Assembly (NCBI RefSeq): GCF_050589625.1 | Contig: NZ_JBNGOP010000026.1 | Coordinates: 12,686 to 76,685, forward strand | DNA length: 64,000 nt | DNA from: Pelagihabitans sp947500445 | Lineage (GTDB): Bacteria > Bacteroidota > Bacteroidia > Flavobacteriales > Flavobacteriaceae | Direction of reading: 5' to 3' | In this document: positions 24,274 to 33,754 of the stretch, piece after piece | Layout of the letters: each line of letters opens with the position of its first letter | Numbering within the stretch: the first letter of the stretch is position 1 | Notes under the pieces: generated by a model | Seen by the model: only the letters and a program-made list of their open reading frames with translations | What the model was told of the DNA's origin: nothing | Database searches by the model: none | Made by a program: the position numbers and the translations under genes

Positions 24274-26055
24274 TTACAATTGCTTGTCCATTGTGGATAT
24301 GACTTCGCTGGCCAGTTCATAGTCCTGTTTCATTTGCACGTCAGAAAATGGACTGTAACGGGCCATTTCACAGTTTTTCAGTAGTCCGATAAAGCCGTTA
24401 TTGGTTTCCATGTCCACTTGCCGCTCTTCCAAAAGGGATGCGATCTTATCTTTGCTAAAATCGGAGGTCTCTATTTTTAGTTTGGCCTTCAAATAGTTGT
24501 GCAAGGCTTTTTCCAAAGCAATGTAGAACTCCTCTTTGTTCCCCAAGGTCTTTTTGGCGGTAGAAAGATATTTTCTGGCCAACCGGTTCGCCTTTTTCAC
24601 CCTGTTTCCGCTTACATCACCATCTAAGGCCCGTTTCTTTTTCAATACCAAAATGGCGAGAGGAATTAACAAAAGTGGTAGCAGCCACCATAACCAAAAA
24701 TATGTAGAGCCGAAAAAATGATCGGTGCCTATGGGAACAAGATTGGGGTTCAGTTTTATAAAATTGAATTGATTTCCCGTGGCCGTTACCACCTGCTTGT
24801 CGTTGGAGGTTACTGCGGTATTGCCGGCCGAACCGCTAGTCGGCCCGGAAATTACGTTCACCACAATTTCATCGCTTTCGATGGTGGTATATTTTTGTGT
24901 TTTTGGATTGAAGTAGCTAAAGGATATTGGTGGAATGGGATATTTCCCCTTAAAGGATGGGACAATAGTATAGTTGTTGCTCACCTTTCCCTGTGAACCC
25001 GAAAGGGTAGTGCGAACGTTTTCCTCGAACTCCGGTTCGTATACTTCCAATGAACTTGGGATACTCGGTTCGGGAAGTTGAAACAATTTTAGGTTTCCCT
25101 TGCCTTCTACGGCCACTATGGCCTGTAACGATTCGCTTGCATTAAGATTGGTTTTGCTGGTAGTTACGGAAAAATCAAAATCGCCTACCGCGCCGCTAAA
25201 ATTGGCGGGCTTCCCTTCTTCGGGCAGTGCTTTTACGTTTAGGGTGCGCTTTCCGGCAGAAACGGTTTTGTTGGTGGAAGCATATACCGCTCTTCCAAAA
25301 AAATCGCGCCTGCTGGTGGGCACATCAACGGTAACCTCCAACGAAAGCGGTTCAATCTCCAATTTCCCCGAGCGTTGGGGGTAGAGCACCACACGTTTTA
25401 AAATGACATAGCGGTATGGTTTTCCACGGTACGACCCGTTTTGTGCGTTGAGTCGGGTAACGGGAATGTCCTGACTCCAAAAGTTATTGTATTTCGGATT
25501 GTCCAAAGGACGATAGTTGGACACACTTATGGTAGGGCTCACATACAACTTATACACGACGCTTACCGCCTCGTTCAAATAGGGGGCGTTTTTAGAAACT
25601 TCGGCCACCAAATGCAAGCTTTCATCGGCAACATCATCTACCGTCATTTGATCGCTCGGCTTATCTACGGCAGCGCCTACCGTTATCTTTTTTGGACTCG
25701 ATTTATACGTTTTGCCACCGATTGTTATGGAGGCCTGACCGATCGTGAACGTACCCCTCGCAGTCGGACTCAAGGTATACGAATACGTTTTTGAAAAACT
25801 ACGGACCCCATTGATCCATGAAGAGCTGATGGCCTGGGAAGGGCCCATAAGTACCTTGAAGCCATTGAAATCGGGGGCGGTAAAGTTATCACCGTCCTTA
25901 TTCATTTTAAAGTCGACCCTGAGGCGCTCGTTGATGCCCAGCTTGGATTTGCTCAGGTTCATCTCGAACGTTACGCCACCATCGTCGCCCTGGCCGCTTA
26001 GGGTATTAAAGCAGACGAACAGTGCCAATAACGGTATGTATTTTTTGAAAACCAT
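24274..26055 (-). CDS. batD: BatD: membrane-anchored oxygen-tolerance protein
   Basis: A 593-aa protein with a signal peptide (MVFKKYIPLLALFVCFNTLSG). It has several beta-sandwich repeats typical of BatD (for example VTFEMNLSKSKLGINERLRVDFKM and FSVTTSKTNLNASESLQAIVAVEGKGNLKLFQLP). A late membrane segment (FWLWWLLPLLLIPLAILVL, about 470) precedes a C-terminal cytoplasmic helical domain. The ATG at 26055 is chosen; it lies five bases after the batC stop. In Bacteroides the operon was linked to aerotolerance; the biochemical role is unresolved. Confidence 0.88.
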   Translation of the reverse strand: MVFKKYIPLLALFVCFNTLSGQGDDGGVTFEMNLSKSKLGINERLRVDFKMNKDGDNFTAPDFNGFKVLMGPSQAISSSWINGVRSFSKTYSYTLSPTARGTFTIGQASITIGGKTYKSSPKKITVGAAVDKPSDQMTVDDVADESLHLVAEVSKNAPYLNEAVSVVYKLYVSPTISVSNYRPLDNPKYNNFWSQDIPVTRLNAQNGSYRGKPYRYVILKRVVLYPQRSGKLEIEPLSLEVTVDVPTSRRDFFGRAVYASTNKTVSAGKRTLNVKALPEEGKPANFSGAVGDFDFSVTTSKTNLNASESLQAIVAVEGKGNLKLFQLPEPSIPSSLEVYEPEFEENVRTTLSGSQGKVSNNYTIVPSFKGKYPIPPISFSYFNPKTQKYTTIESDEIVVNVISGPTSGSAGNTAVTSNDKQVVTATGNQFNFIKLNPNLVPIGTDHFFGSTYFWLWWLLPLLLIPLAILVLKKKRALDGDVSGNRVKKANRLARKYLSTAKKTLGNKEEFYIALEKALHNYLKAKLKIETSDFSKDKIASLLEERQVDMETNNGFIGLLKNCEMARYSPFSDVQMKQDYELASEVISTMDKQL

Positions 26056-26060
26056 CACGA

Positions 26061-26987
26061 TTACCAATCTTTCTCGTTTTTGACCTTGACCCCCTTCACC
26101 TTTTTGGCATCAATTTTTTCCTGTACCTTTTTTTCTTCCTGTTGCATGGCGTCGAGCAAATTTTGTATCTGCTGTTTGCTCAATTGATTGGGCCGTCGTT
26201 GTTGGGGTTTTTGCTCGTTATCCCCATTTTCGTTGGGTTTTTTTTGCTGTTGTTCTTTGTCCTTTCCCTCACCTTCCTTATCGTCTTTTTTATCATCTTC
26301 CTTTTTATCCCCTTCGTCGCCTTCCTTGTTCTGGTCTTGCTTGTCCTCCTTGTTATCGCCGTCCTTTTTGTCTTTGTCCTTTTGGTCCTTGTCCTCGTTC
26401 TGGTCCTTACTGTCCTTATTTTGGTCGTTCTTGTTTTCTTGTTCTTCCTTTTTGAGCATTTCCTTTGCCAAGGCAAGGTTGTATCGTGTTTCTTCGTCTT
26501 TGGGGTCGTTCCTTAAGGCTTCCTTATAGGCCTCTACCGCTTTTTGATATTCTTTTCTTTTCATAAAAACATTGCCCATATTGTGGTAGGCCTTATGCTT
26601 TTGATCTTTTTGATCTGCCGTTTCCCCTGCCTCTTTAAAGCGACCAAATGCTTCGCTATAGGTAGCGTTGTTGTAATGGGCATTTCCTAAATTGAAGGGT
26701 GCCGCAACGTTTTTATCGCTTTTCGAGATTGCTTTACGATAAGCTACCTCGGCTTCTACATAATTGTTTTCGGACAGGTTCTTGTTGCCCGTCCAAGTTA
26801 GGTTTTTGGATTCTTTTAATGCTTCGAGCCTTTCCTGTTCCTCATTATCTTGGGCAGCTACCACAAAGGATGCTACAAAAAAGAAATAGGTGAGATATGA
26901 TCTTATACGAACATGTCCCGGTTTTTCAGAACGGAAAAAGCCATCGATGGGGTACCGTTGCGCTGCTATGGGTCTTTTACTGTTCAT
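26061..26987 (-). CDS. batC: BatC: TPR protein with highly charged C-terminal tail
   Basis: A 308-aa protein with a signal or anchor segment (SYLTYFFFVASFVVAAQ, about 30-46). TPR repeats follow (NNYVEAEVAYRKAISK, AAPFNLGNAHYNNATYSEAF, AYHNMGNVFMKRKEYQKAVEAYKEALR). About 100 residues of Lys, Asp, Glu, Gln and Asn then form a low-complexity tail with a terminal helical piece (QIQNLLDAMQQEEKKVQEKI). The tail produces long spurious hydrophobic frames on the opposite strand. The N-terminal ~30 residues before the hydrophobic segment are long for a signal peptide, so the true start may be an unrecognised non-ATG codon further in. Confidence 0.85.
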   Translation of the reverse strand: MNSKRPIAAQRYPIDGFFRSEKPGHVRIRSYLTYFFFVASFVVAAQDNEEQERLEALKESKNLTWTGNKNLSENNYVEAEVAYRKAISKSDKNVAAPFNLGNAHYNNATYSEAFGRFKEAGETADQKDQKHKAYHNMGNVFMKRKEYQKAVEAYKEALRNDPKDEETRYNLALAKEMLKKEEQENKNDQNKDSKDQNEDKDQKDKDKKDGDNKEDKQDQNKEGDEGDKKEDDKKDDKEGEGKDKEQQQKKPNENGDNEQKPQQRRPNQLSKQQIQNLLDAMQQEEKKVQEKIDAKKVKGVKVKNEKDW

Positions 26988-27024
26988 AATTCGCTGTTAT
27001 ACGTTAAAAATCGTTTTTTGTTTC

Positions 27025-28074
27025 CTACTGGCGCTTTGGGCTATCGTTGAAAAGGTTCAGGCGTCGGAGCCAGGTGGTTTTTTTGTCCAGCACAAAAATA
27101 TCCAAGAAAAACAATAGTAGGGCCGCGCCCAAAAACCACTGAAACTGGTCTTTGAATTCGGCAAATTGTTTTGCTTCGAACTCCTTCTTGTCCATCTGCA
27201 ATAACTGTTCCTTTATGTATGCCACTGCCGCATCGGTATTGGCCCCGTCAATATATTCCCCGTTGCCTTCCTCGGCAATATCGGTCAATACCGATTCGTT
27301 GAGCTTGGTAATGACCACTTCGCCCTGCGAGTCTTTTTTCAACCGCTCGACCACTCCATTTCTTTTGATGGGAATCGGTGCACCTTTGGGTTTCCCTACC
27401 CCGATGGTATAAATTCGGATTCCTTCTTCCACCGTACGTTCAACGGCCTCCAAGGTCGCGTTCGCGGAATGGTCCTCGCCATCACTTATAATGAACAATA
27501 CCCTATTGGTCTGTTCCTCATCGTCATAATAGGTGGCCGCAAGGTCTAAGGCCTGATCGATCGCCGTACCTTGAGAGGTAAGCATATCGGTATTCATGCT
27601 CTGTAGGAACATTTTTGCCGCACCGTAGTCGGTGGTAATGGGAAGCTGCGGATAGGCCTGCCCGGCATAGGCAATGATGCCGATGCGGTCACTGGCCAAT
27701 TGGTTTACGATTTCCGATACCAAACGTTTTGCTTTTTCCAGCCTGTTTGGGGCGATATCCTCGGCCAACATGCTTTTGGAGACGTCCACCGCAAAAACGA
27801 TATCGACACCTTCCCGTTTCACCGTTTCGAGTTTGGTGCCCATTTTTGGATTTACGAGCCCCATGATCAAAAAGGCCAATCCCGTTAAAAAGAGCAGTAA
27901 TTTTAAGGTCGCCTTAAAACGGGACTTATTGGGGACCAGTTTTTTGAACAGACCGGTGTCGGCAAATTGGTTTTGGGTGCGTTTTTTCCAAATTTGTAGC
28001 AGGACAAAAACGATGGCCACAACCGGGATCACGGCCAAAAGGTAAAAGTATATTTTCTCGTCGAGCTGAATCAT
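27025..28074 (-). CDS. batB: BatB: VWA-domain membrane protein
   Basis: A 349-aa protein with two N-terminal membrane helices (IYFYLLAVIPVVAIVFVLLQIW, LKLLLFLTGLAFLIMGLV). A von Willebrand A domain follows with the metal-ion-dependent adhesion motif DVSKSMLAEDIAPNRLEKAK; the other MIDAS positions are in ISDGEDHS. A C-terminal membrane helix (WFLGAALLLFFLDIFVL) closes it. It overlaps batA by four bases (ATGA), so the two VWA proteins are made together and likely pair in the membrane, with the MoxR ATPase acting on them (inference from family behaviour). Confidence 0.92.
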   Translation of the reverse strand: MIQLDEKIYFYLLAVIPVVAIVFVLLQIWKKRTQNQFADTGLFKKLVPNKSRFKATLKLLLFLTGLAFLIMGLVNPKMGTKLETVKREGVDIVFAVDVSKSMLAEDIAPNRLEKAKRLVSEIVNQLASDRIGIIAYAGQAYPQLPITTDYGAAKMFLQSMNTDMLTSQGTAIDQALDLAATYYDDEEQTNRVLFIISDGEDHSANATLEAVERTVEEGIRIYTIGVGKPKGAPIPIKRNGVVERLKKDSQGEVVITKLNESVLTDIAEEGNGEYIDGANTDAAVAYIKEQLLQMDKKEFEAKQFAEFKDQFQWFLGAALLLFFLDIFVLDKKTTWLRRLNLFNDSPKRQ

Positions 28075-29069
28075 ATAAAACTTCTAAACAGGGTATTTCT
28101 CAAAAGCCATTCAAATAACAACAAGGCGCCTGCCAACAAAATCCATGGGCGAAACTTTTCTTCGTACTTGTAGTATTTGAACTCCTCTATTTCGGTTTTT
28201 TCCAATTTGTTGATCTCATCATATATTTCTTCCAACTTTTCATTATTGGTCGCACGAAAATATTTTCCTCCGGTAGATTTGGCGATGTCCTTCAACAGTT
28301 TTTCGTCAATTTCCACTTGTCGCATGCCATAGCGAAAGGTGCCATCTGGCTTATAGGCAATGGGCGATAGGGCGTTCCCGTTGGTTCCCAGGCCTATGGT
28401 GTAGGTTTTAATGTCGTACTCCAATGCCAGTTCGGCGGCCGTCTGCGGTTCTATAAATCCGGAATTGTTCACGCCATCGGTCAGCAAAATAATAATTTTA
28501 CTGATCGCCTTGCTCTCTTTCAACCGGTTTACGGAAGTAGCCAACCCCATACCAATGGCCGTACCGTCGTTCAACTGGCCGTAGGTAATTTCCTTTAAGG
28601 AATTCAATACAATTGTCTTGTCACTGGTAATCGGGGTTTTGGTATACCCTTCACCTGCATAGGCCACCAGGCCGATACGATCGTTCGGACGTTTTTTTAT
28701 GAAATCACCGGCCACTTTTTTAAGGGCTCTAAGCCGATTGGGCTTGAGGTCGCGGGCGAGCATGCTCGACGATACGTCGATCGCCATTACAATGTCGATT
28801 CCCTTGGTGGTCTTGGTACGGGTAGAAATATCTTCGGTCTGCGGCCGCGCCATTGCAATTATGATGGCCGCCAATGCCGCAAGGCGCAACAACAGGAGCG
28901 CCGGCTTTAACCGGGAAAGGATACTCTGTTTTCCAAAACCCTGAATACTGGAAATACGAAGGGAAGCGGTCTGCTCCTTTCGTTTGAACACATACCATGC
29001 AACGGCCAATGGAAGCAGTAGGAGCAACCAAAAAAATTCGGGATTTGCAAATTCGACCTTGTTCAGCAT
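28071..29069 (-). CDS. batA: BatA: VWA-domain membrane protein
   Basis: A 332-aa paralogue of BatB. N-terminal helices (EFFWLLLLLPLAVAWYVF, LLLLRLAALAAIIIAMA) precede a VWA domain with MIDAS DVSSSMLARDLKPNRLRALK, the second MIDAS part LLTDGVNNSGF and a C-terminal helix (WILLAGALLLFEWLL). Its ATG follows the stop of the upstream gene without a gap (TAAATG), and its end overlaps batB. It is closer to the classical BatA than BatB in the short spacing between the membrane anchor and the VWA domain. Confidence 0.92.
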   Translation of the reverse strand: MLNKVEFANPEFFWLLLLLPLAVAWYVFKRKEQTASLRISSIQGFGKQSILSRLKPALLLLRLAALAAIIIAMARPQTEDISTRTKTTKGIDIVMAIDVSSSMLARDLKPNRLRALKKVAGDFIKKRPNDRIGLVAYAGEGYTKTPITSDKTIVLNSLKEITYGQLNDGTAIGMGLATSVNRLKESKAISKIIILLTDGVNNSGFIEPQTAAELALEYDIKTYTIGLGTNGNALSPIAYKPDGTFRYGMRQVEIDEKLLKDIAKSTGGKYFRATNNEKLEEIYDEINKLEKTEIEEFKYYKYEEKFRPWILLAGALLLFEWLLRNTLFRSFI

Positions 29070-30728
29070 TTAAATTTCCGTTTTTACTTCTATGGTTTTT
29101 AAAATGCGATCTATAATTTCTTGTGCGTACGAATCCTCTTTGCGCCACGTTAGGGCCACTTGTTGTTGAAACGCTGCTCCTCCAAAACAGAGCACTACAT
29201 ATTTTCCGGCGACAAGTTCTTCGCTTCCCTTCATCGGGAATTTTCCGCTACCATATACCTTTACCCCCGGTACTCCGCTCAGGGTTTTAAACTCCTCTTG
29301 TTTGGTAATGATGTTTTTCGTGCCTTGGGACTCCAATTCCTTTAAATACTTTTCAATTGCGGCGTCGTGCTTGAGTTCCTTTTCCTTTACGCCGATCAAG
29401 GAAGAGGCCGCAATGCTGAACAGCGTTTCGGGGTGTTCGTACCGAAAAGCGGTAAGTTCGGAAACCGTCTCCTTTTCTTCGGTGGACAAGGTAAGCTGTT
29501 GCCTTCTCAGTACCACGGGCGTTTCCAATGTTATGGGCGGATAGCCATAAGAACTGGTCACCCACTCGGTATGCAGTAATTTTCGGGTCGGGTGGCCTGA
29601 TATGGTATCCTTTACATTTGAAAATCCATAATACCAGGTTGCGGCCGCTCCCCCCAACAGCAAGAGCCCTACTACGCTTGCACAGGCGATGATTATTTTC
29701 CGACGTTGTTGTTTTTGTGCTAGGGCCTCCTGAAATTCGGCCTGTTCCATAAGTTCCTCCTCCGTAGGCTCCGGAAGCGCCTCGTGTGTTTTTATAACGA
29801 TTTCTTCAATGGCCTTTCGATCTTGTTCCGCAACGCTTGTCAATGGTTTCGATTTGGCAAATTTTACCAGATCTGCGGTTTTCAAGATGTTTTTGAACTG
29901 GCTCAAGGTGTGGTCGTCCAGTTTTAGTTCGCCGGCATCCTTTAAAAGCTCGAGTTTCTCGATCAGTTCGTCAGTGGTGCTTTCCAATGCCGATACGTGA
30001 ACATCCTCCTCCAAATACGAACGCACGATATCGGTAAGTTCCGAATAGTATTGTTTGTATTCGTCCTGAATGAGGTATCTGGAGTTCTCCAGCTGTTTGA
30101 GCTCTAGCAGCGCACGGTCATAGGGCGGCAACAGGGCCGTTTTTTCTTCTTCCGTAAGCGGCTTTTTACGGAATAGGAACCAATACAGGATACCCGAGAT
30201 GATCGCTAAGGCGAGAAGGATTCCCAAAATAATTTTCCAAAGGATTCCCGTACTTTTCTTTACCTCCATCAATGGCTTGATGTCGTACAATTTTTGCTTT
30301 AGGGTGTCCACGGGAACAGTAGCTACCGCGATCTGTAGCGAATCGGTAAAATAACCTTGTCCGTTTATTTCGATCCGTTGCGGCGGAAGTTTGTACATCC
30401 CCGAATCGAACTGCGTTAGCGCATAGGTCTTTTGGAGCTGTAAACGACTTTTTTTTCTAGTGGTATCCGTTTCAAAGGCTTCAACGGTTTCCAGGGGCGA
30501 AAAAGTTTGCCCTTCCGGAAAGATGACCTGGTCGGTACTATCGACCTCTACCTGTACTTTCCATAAAACCTGTTCCCCGATTTTTATGAAAGTAGTATCA
30601 ACAGTAGTGCTTATTTTAGGTTTTTGCTGGGCTCGGATGGCAGTAAGTGTCAGAAACAAAAAGACGACCGAAAACAAGCAGCGCGTTCTCGATAAGGAAT
30701 TTTTATATCGGCTCTTCGAATCGTTCAT
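29070..30728 (-). CDS. BatD-like/DUF4381-like membrane protein of the Bat operon
   Basis: A 552-aa protein placed between the DUF58 gene and batA, as usual in flavobacterial Bat operons. It has a signal peptide (FSVVFLFLTLTAIRAQQ), a BatD-like beta domain (TTVDTTFIKIGEQVLWKVQVEVD), a membrane helix (ILWKIILGILLALAIISGIL) and a helical segment (PPYDRALLELKQLENSRYLI). A second helix (IIIACASVVGLLLLGGAAATW) and an extra C-terminal periplasmic domain of ~170 residues follow, whose family I do not recognise. The start is one base after the DUF58 stop. Confidence 0.75.
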   Translation of the reverse strand: MNDSKSRYKNSLSRTRCLFSVVFLFLTLTAIRAQQKPKISTTVDTTFIKIGEQVLWKVQVEVDSTDQVIFPEGQTFSPLETVEAFETDTTRKKSRLQLQKTYALTQFDSGMYKLPPQRIEINGQGYFTDSLQIAVATVPVDTLKQKLYDIKPLMEVKKSTGILWKIILGILLALAIISGILYWFLFRKKPLTEEEKTALLPPYDRALLELKQLENSRYLIQDEYKQYYSELTDIVRSYLEEDVHVSALESTTDELIEKLELLKDAGELKLDDHTLSQFKNILKTADLVKFAKSKPLTSVAEQDRKAIEEIVIKTHEALPEPTEEELMEQAEFQEALAQKQQRRKIIIACASVVGLLLLGGAAATWYYGFSNVKDTISGHPTRKLLHTEWVTSSYGYPPITLETPVVLRRQQLTLSTEEKETVSELTAFRYEHPETLFSIAASSLIGVKEKELKHDAAIEKYLKELESQGTKNIITKQEEFKTLSGVPGVKVYGSGKFPMKGSEELVAGKYVVLCFGGAAFQQQVALTWRKEDSYAQEIIDRILKTIEVKTEI

Positions 30729-30729
30729 T

Positions 30730-31596
30730 TTACCCTCTTCTTTTAAAGTAACCCAATAGTTTTTTCACATAACTTTCATCCACGCGACAACTTAGGGTAC
30801 CACAGCCCGACTTGGTGAAGGTATTCATAAAATAAGCTTCTCTTTCCTTATAATGGGTTTCATAGGACTGGCGTACTTTTTTGGAACCGGTGTTGACCAG
30901 TCCGACCGTTCCGGTTTCGACGTCCTGCATTTGTACGAGCCCTAAATTTGGAATACGTTCTTCCCGTTGGTCATAAATGCGTATGCCCGTAACATCATGC
31001 TTATTGCCCGCTATTTTCAGGGTTTTTTCATAGGCTTCGGATATAAAATCGGAGAGAATAAATACGATCGCCTTTTTTTTCATTACACTGCTCAAGAACT
31101 TTAAGGCTTCAGAGATATCGGTTCTATTGCTCTTCGGACGAAATTCCAACAACTCCCTGATGATGCGCAACACATGACTTTTTCCCTTTTTTGGCGGGAT
31201 GTACAGTTCCACGGTATCGGAAAACAACATCACTCCGGCCTTATCGTTATTTTGAAGGGCGGAAAATGCAAGCGTTGCCGCAATTTCTGTGATGATCTCT
31301 TTTTTGAATTGGTTGGTGGTGCCAAAGAGTTCGGAGCCACTTACATCGATCATGAGCATCATGGTGAGTTCCCTTTCCTCCTCGAAAACCTTTATATAAG
31401 GTTCGTTGTAGCGGGCGGTAACGTTCCAATCGATGTTCCGAACATCGTCCCCGAACTGGTACTGTCGTACCTCACTGAACGTCATCCCCCTACCCTTGAA
31501 TGTAGAATGGTATTCCCCACCGAATATATGGTCGGAGAGACGTCGTGTCTTTATTTCAATTTTACGTACTTTTTTTAGTAGTTCTTTAGTATCCAT
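30730..31596 (-). CDS. DUF58-domain protein of the Bat operon
   Basis: A 288-aa cytoplasmic protein. The DUF58 core GRGMTFSEVRQYQFGDDVRNIDWNVTARYNEPYIK is near residues 35-70. After it comes a degenerate VWA fold whose first MIDAS-like segment is LMIDVSGSELFG. Proteins of this family are almost always encoded beside a MoxR ATPase and VWA membrane proteins, and this is the second gene after moxR. It probably links the ATPase to BatA/BatB; the exact role is not known. The start is 86 bases after the moxR stop. Confidence 0.9.
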   Translation of the reverse strand: MDTKELLKKVRKIEIKTRRLSDHIFGGEYHSTFKGRGMTFSEVRQYQFGDDVRNIDWNVTARYNEPYIKVFEEERELTMMLMIDVSGSELFGTTNQFKKEIITEIAATLAFSALQNNDKAGVMLFSDTVELYIPPKKGKSHVLRIIRELLEFRPKSNRTDISEALKFLSSVMKKKAIVFILSDFISEAYEKTLKIAGNKHDVTGIRIYDQREERIPNLGLVQMQDVETGTVGLVNTGSKKVRQSYETHYKEREAYFMNTFTKSGCGTLSCRVDESYVKKLLGYFKRRG

Positions 31597-31682
31597 CTTC
31601 TCAGGGGGGCAGTTTTCAAGGTAGGCCGGTTATCGGCACTACCGATGTCTTTAACTGTTACCGATAACGGTCTTGGTCCCAT

Positions 31683-32684
31683 TTAAGGCACTTCGATTTC
31701 GTTCACGATCTGATTGATGATTTCTTCGGATGTAATGTTTTCGGCCTCTGCCTCGTAGGTAATCCCGATCCGGTGCCGCAGCACGTCGTGCACTACCGCC
31801 CGTACATCTTCAGGAACGACATAGCCCCTTCTTTTGATAAAGGCATAACATTTTGCTGCAATACCCATATTGATACTTCCCCTAGGCGATGCCCCAAAGC
31901 TGATCAACGGTTTAAGATCGGGCAAGTTGTATTTTTCCGGATAACGGGTCGCGAAAATGATATCGAGAATATACCGTTCAATTTTTTCGTCCATATACAC
32001 CTCGCGCACGGTTTGTTGTGCGCTTAAGATCTGCTTAAGACTTACTACGGGGTTGACCGTTTCATAGTTGCCCAAAAGGTTCTGGCGCATCACTAGCTGT
32101 TCTTCGCTCATTTTCGGGTAGTCGATTACCGTTTTCAACATAAAACGGTCTATCTGCGCTTCCGGCAAGGGGTAGGTACCTTCCTGCTCGACAGGGTTTT
32201 GCGTTGCCATGACCAAAAAGGGCTTGTCCAATATAAACGTTTCGTCACCAATGGTCACCTGTTTCTCCTGCATGGCCTCCAACAGGGCCGACTGTACTTT
32301 GGCAGGGGCACGGTTAATTTCGTCAGCAAGCACAAAATTGGCAAAAATAGGACCTTTTTTTATCGAAAAATCACTGACCTTCATGTTGTAGATCAAGGTT
32401 CCTACAACATCCGCCGGTAACAGGTCCGGAGTAAACTGTATTCTGCTGAAACTCCCTTTTACCGCCTTTGACAAGGTGTTGATGGCAAGTGTTTTTGCAA
32501 GTCCGGGAACACCCTCGAGCAAAATATGCCCTTGGCCCAATAAGCCTATCAACAAGCGTTCGACCATGTGCTTTTGGCCGACGATCACCTTGTTCATTTC
32601 GGATACCAATAGGTCGATAAAAGCGCTTTCCGTGGCAATTTTTTCATTGACTGCACTAATATCTACTGTAGTATTTTGTTCCAT
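31683..32684 (-). CDS. MoxR-family AAA+ ATPase
   Basis: The 333-aa chaperone-like ATPase that heads the Bat operon. Walker A is LLEGVPGLAKTLAI and Walker B VLADEINRAP. Sensor 1 is VMATQNPVEQEGTYPLPEAQIDRFM and the C-terminal lid includes SFGASPRGSINMGIAAKCYA. MoxR proteins remodel or insert metal into VWA-domain partners, here BatA, BatB and the DUF58 protein. The promoter should lie in 32685-32780; I see only a weak TAATTTTC box. A hairpin with T runs on both sides separates it from the divergent aldo/keto reductase gene. Confidence 0.95.
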   Translation of the reverse strand: MEQNTTVDISAVNEKIATESAFIDLLVSEMNKVIVGQKHMVERLLIGLLGQGHILLEGVPGLAKTLAINTLSKAVKGSFSRIQFTPDLLPADVVGTLIYNMKVSDFSIKKGPIFANFVLADEINRAPAKVQSALLEAMQEKQVTIGDETFILDKPFLVMATQNPVEQEGTYPLPEAQIDRFMLKTVIDYPKMSEEQLVMRQNLLGNYETVNPVVSLKQILSAQQTVREVYMDEKIERYILDIIFATRYPEKYNLPDLKPLISFGASPRGSINMGIAAKCYAFIKRRGYVVPEDVRAVVHDVLRHRIGITYEAEAENITSEEIINQIVNEIEVP

Positions 32685-32777
32685 AAAAACGTTTAAAATT
32701 TTGGTTTTGATCGGTTAACTATTGAACAGGATTGCAAATTGAAAATTAATTCATTGTTATGCTGTTAACGATTGGTT

Positions 32778-32804
32778 AAAAAAATGGGGAAGGCCCCATT
32801 TTTA
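32778..32804. terminator. Bidirectional terminator-like hairpin between divergent genes
   Basis: AAAATGGGG-AAGG-CCCCATTTTT with A and T runs on both sides. It lies between moxR (minus) and the aldo/keto reductase (plus), upstream of both starts rather than downstream of a gene, so it may insulate the two promoters or act in the 5' leader. Confidence 0.6.
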
Positions 32805-32842
32805 TGAAGTTATTAAGGGATTTCTTTTTAATTTCACAGGCT

Positions 32843-33718
32843 ATGGAGGAAGAAGACCGATACTCAAAAATTATTGCCGGTACCATGACTTGGGGAAGTT
32901 GGGGGAAACAGTTTTCCACGGCCCAAATGACCGATATGATCCAGTATTGTTTTGGTATGGGCCTTACTACTTTTGATCATGCCGATATTTATGGCGATTA
33001 TACCAATGAAGCGTCTTTTGGAACTGCCTTTTTGCAGAGCGGTGTGCCGCGGGACAAGGTGCAGCTGATTACCAAATGTGGAATACAGTTCGATGCCGAA
33101 ACGCGTCCGAATCGGGTCAAGCATTACGAATACGGCAAGGCATATATCATATCGTCGGTGGAACGTTCGTTAAAAAGCTTGCAGACCGATTATGTGGATA
33201 TGCTATTGTTGCACCGGCCAAGCCCGTTAATGCACCCCGGAGAAATTGGGGAGGCGATACGGACATTGCAGAAAGCCGGAAAAATAAGGTCCTTTGGTGT
33301 CTCCAATTTCAGTCCTTCCCAAATAGCGGTATTGGAGACCGAACTTCCGGTTATGGGAAATCAGGTAGAGTTTTCCCTGACCGCGGATGAGGTACTGTAC
33401 GACGGTACCCTTGACGATTGTTTGGCCCACAAAAGGATGGCCATGTCGTGGAGTCCGCTCGGTGCTTTTTTTCGTGAAAAAACAGAACGAACGGCGCGGA
33501 TCCGAAAGGCAATGGAACCGATGACGGAAGCCTATGGCGCTAGTTATGACCAACTGTTGTTGGCGTGGATCATGAAACATCCGGCGAACGTATATCCCGT
33601 AGTCGGTACGGCCACCAAGGAACGGTTGGCCGATGCCTTAAAGGCAGCTACCATTACAATGGACCTTCAGGATTGGTTTATATTGCACGAGGCAAGCAGG
33701 GGGCAAGAAGTGCCCTAA
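32843..33718 (+). CDS. Aldo/keto reductase (YdhF-like)
   Basis: NADPH-dependent carbonyl reductase on a TIM barrel. From the chosen ATG (MEEEDRYSKIIAGTMTWGSWG) the product has 291 aa. An in-frame ATG at 32804 would start inside the upstream hairpin, so it is less likely. The catalytic tetrad is visible: Asp and Tyr in TTFDHADIYGDY, Lys in LITKCGIQ and His in MLLLHRPSPLMH. The C-terminal cofactor region includes YPVVGTATKERLADAL. Physiological substrate unknown. It is followed by the SDR gene on the same strand. Confidence 0.88.
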   Translation: MEEEDRYSKIIAGTMTWGSWGKQFSTAQMTDMIQYCFGMGLTTFDHADIYGDYTNEASFGTAFLQSGVPRDKVQLITKCGIQFDAETRPNRVKHYEYGKAYIISSVERSLKSLQTDYVDMLLLHRPSPLMHPGEIGEAIRTLQKAGKIRSFGVSNFSPSQIAVLETELPVMGNQVEFSLTADEVLYDGTLDDCLAHKRMAMSWSPLGAFFREKTERTARIRKAMEPMTEAYGASYDQLLLAWIMKHPANVYPVVGTATKERLADALKAATITMDLQDWFILHEASRGQEVP

Positions 33719-33725
33719 CGAACAA

Positions 33726-33733
33726 TACTTTTG
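33726..33733 (+). promoter_or_regulatory. -7 promoter box of the SDR gene
   Basis: TACTTTTG, exact TANNTTTG match, 21 bases before the start; eight bases after the stop of the reductase gene. Confidence 0.5.
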
Positions 33734-33754
33734 TAAATTTCAAATTTCGCTATC

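Noticed and set aside
26142..26516. Long hydrophobic plus-strand frame opposite batC
   Set aside because: It is the complement of the Lys/Asp/Glu-rich batC tail; strand, operon and composition support batC.
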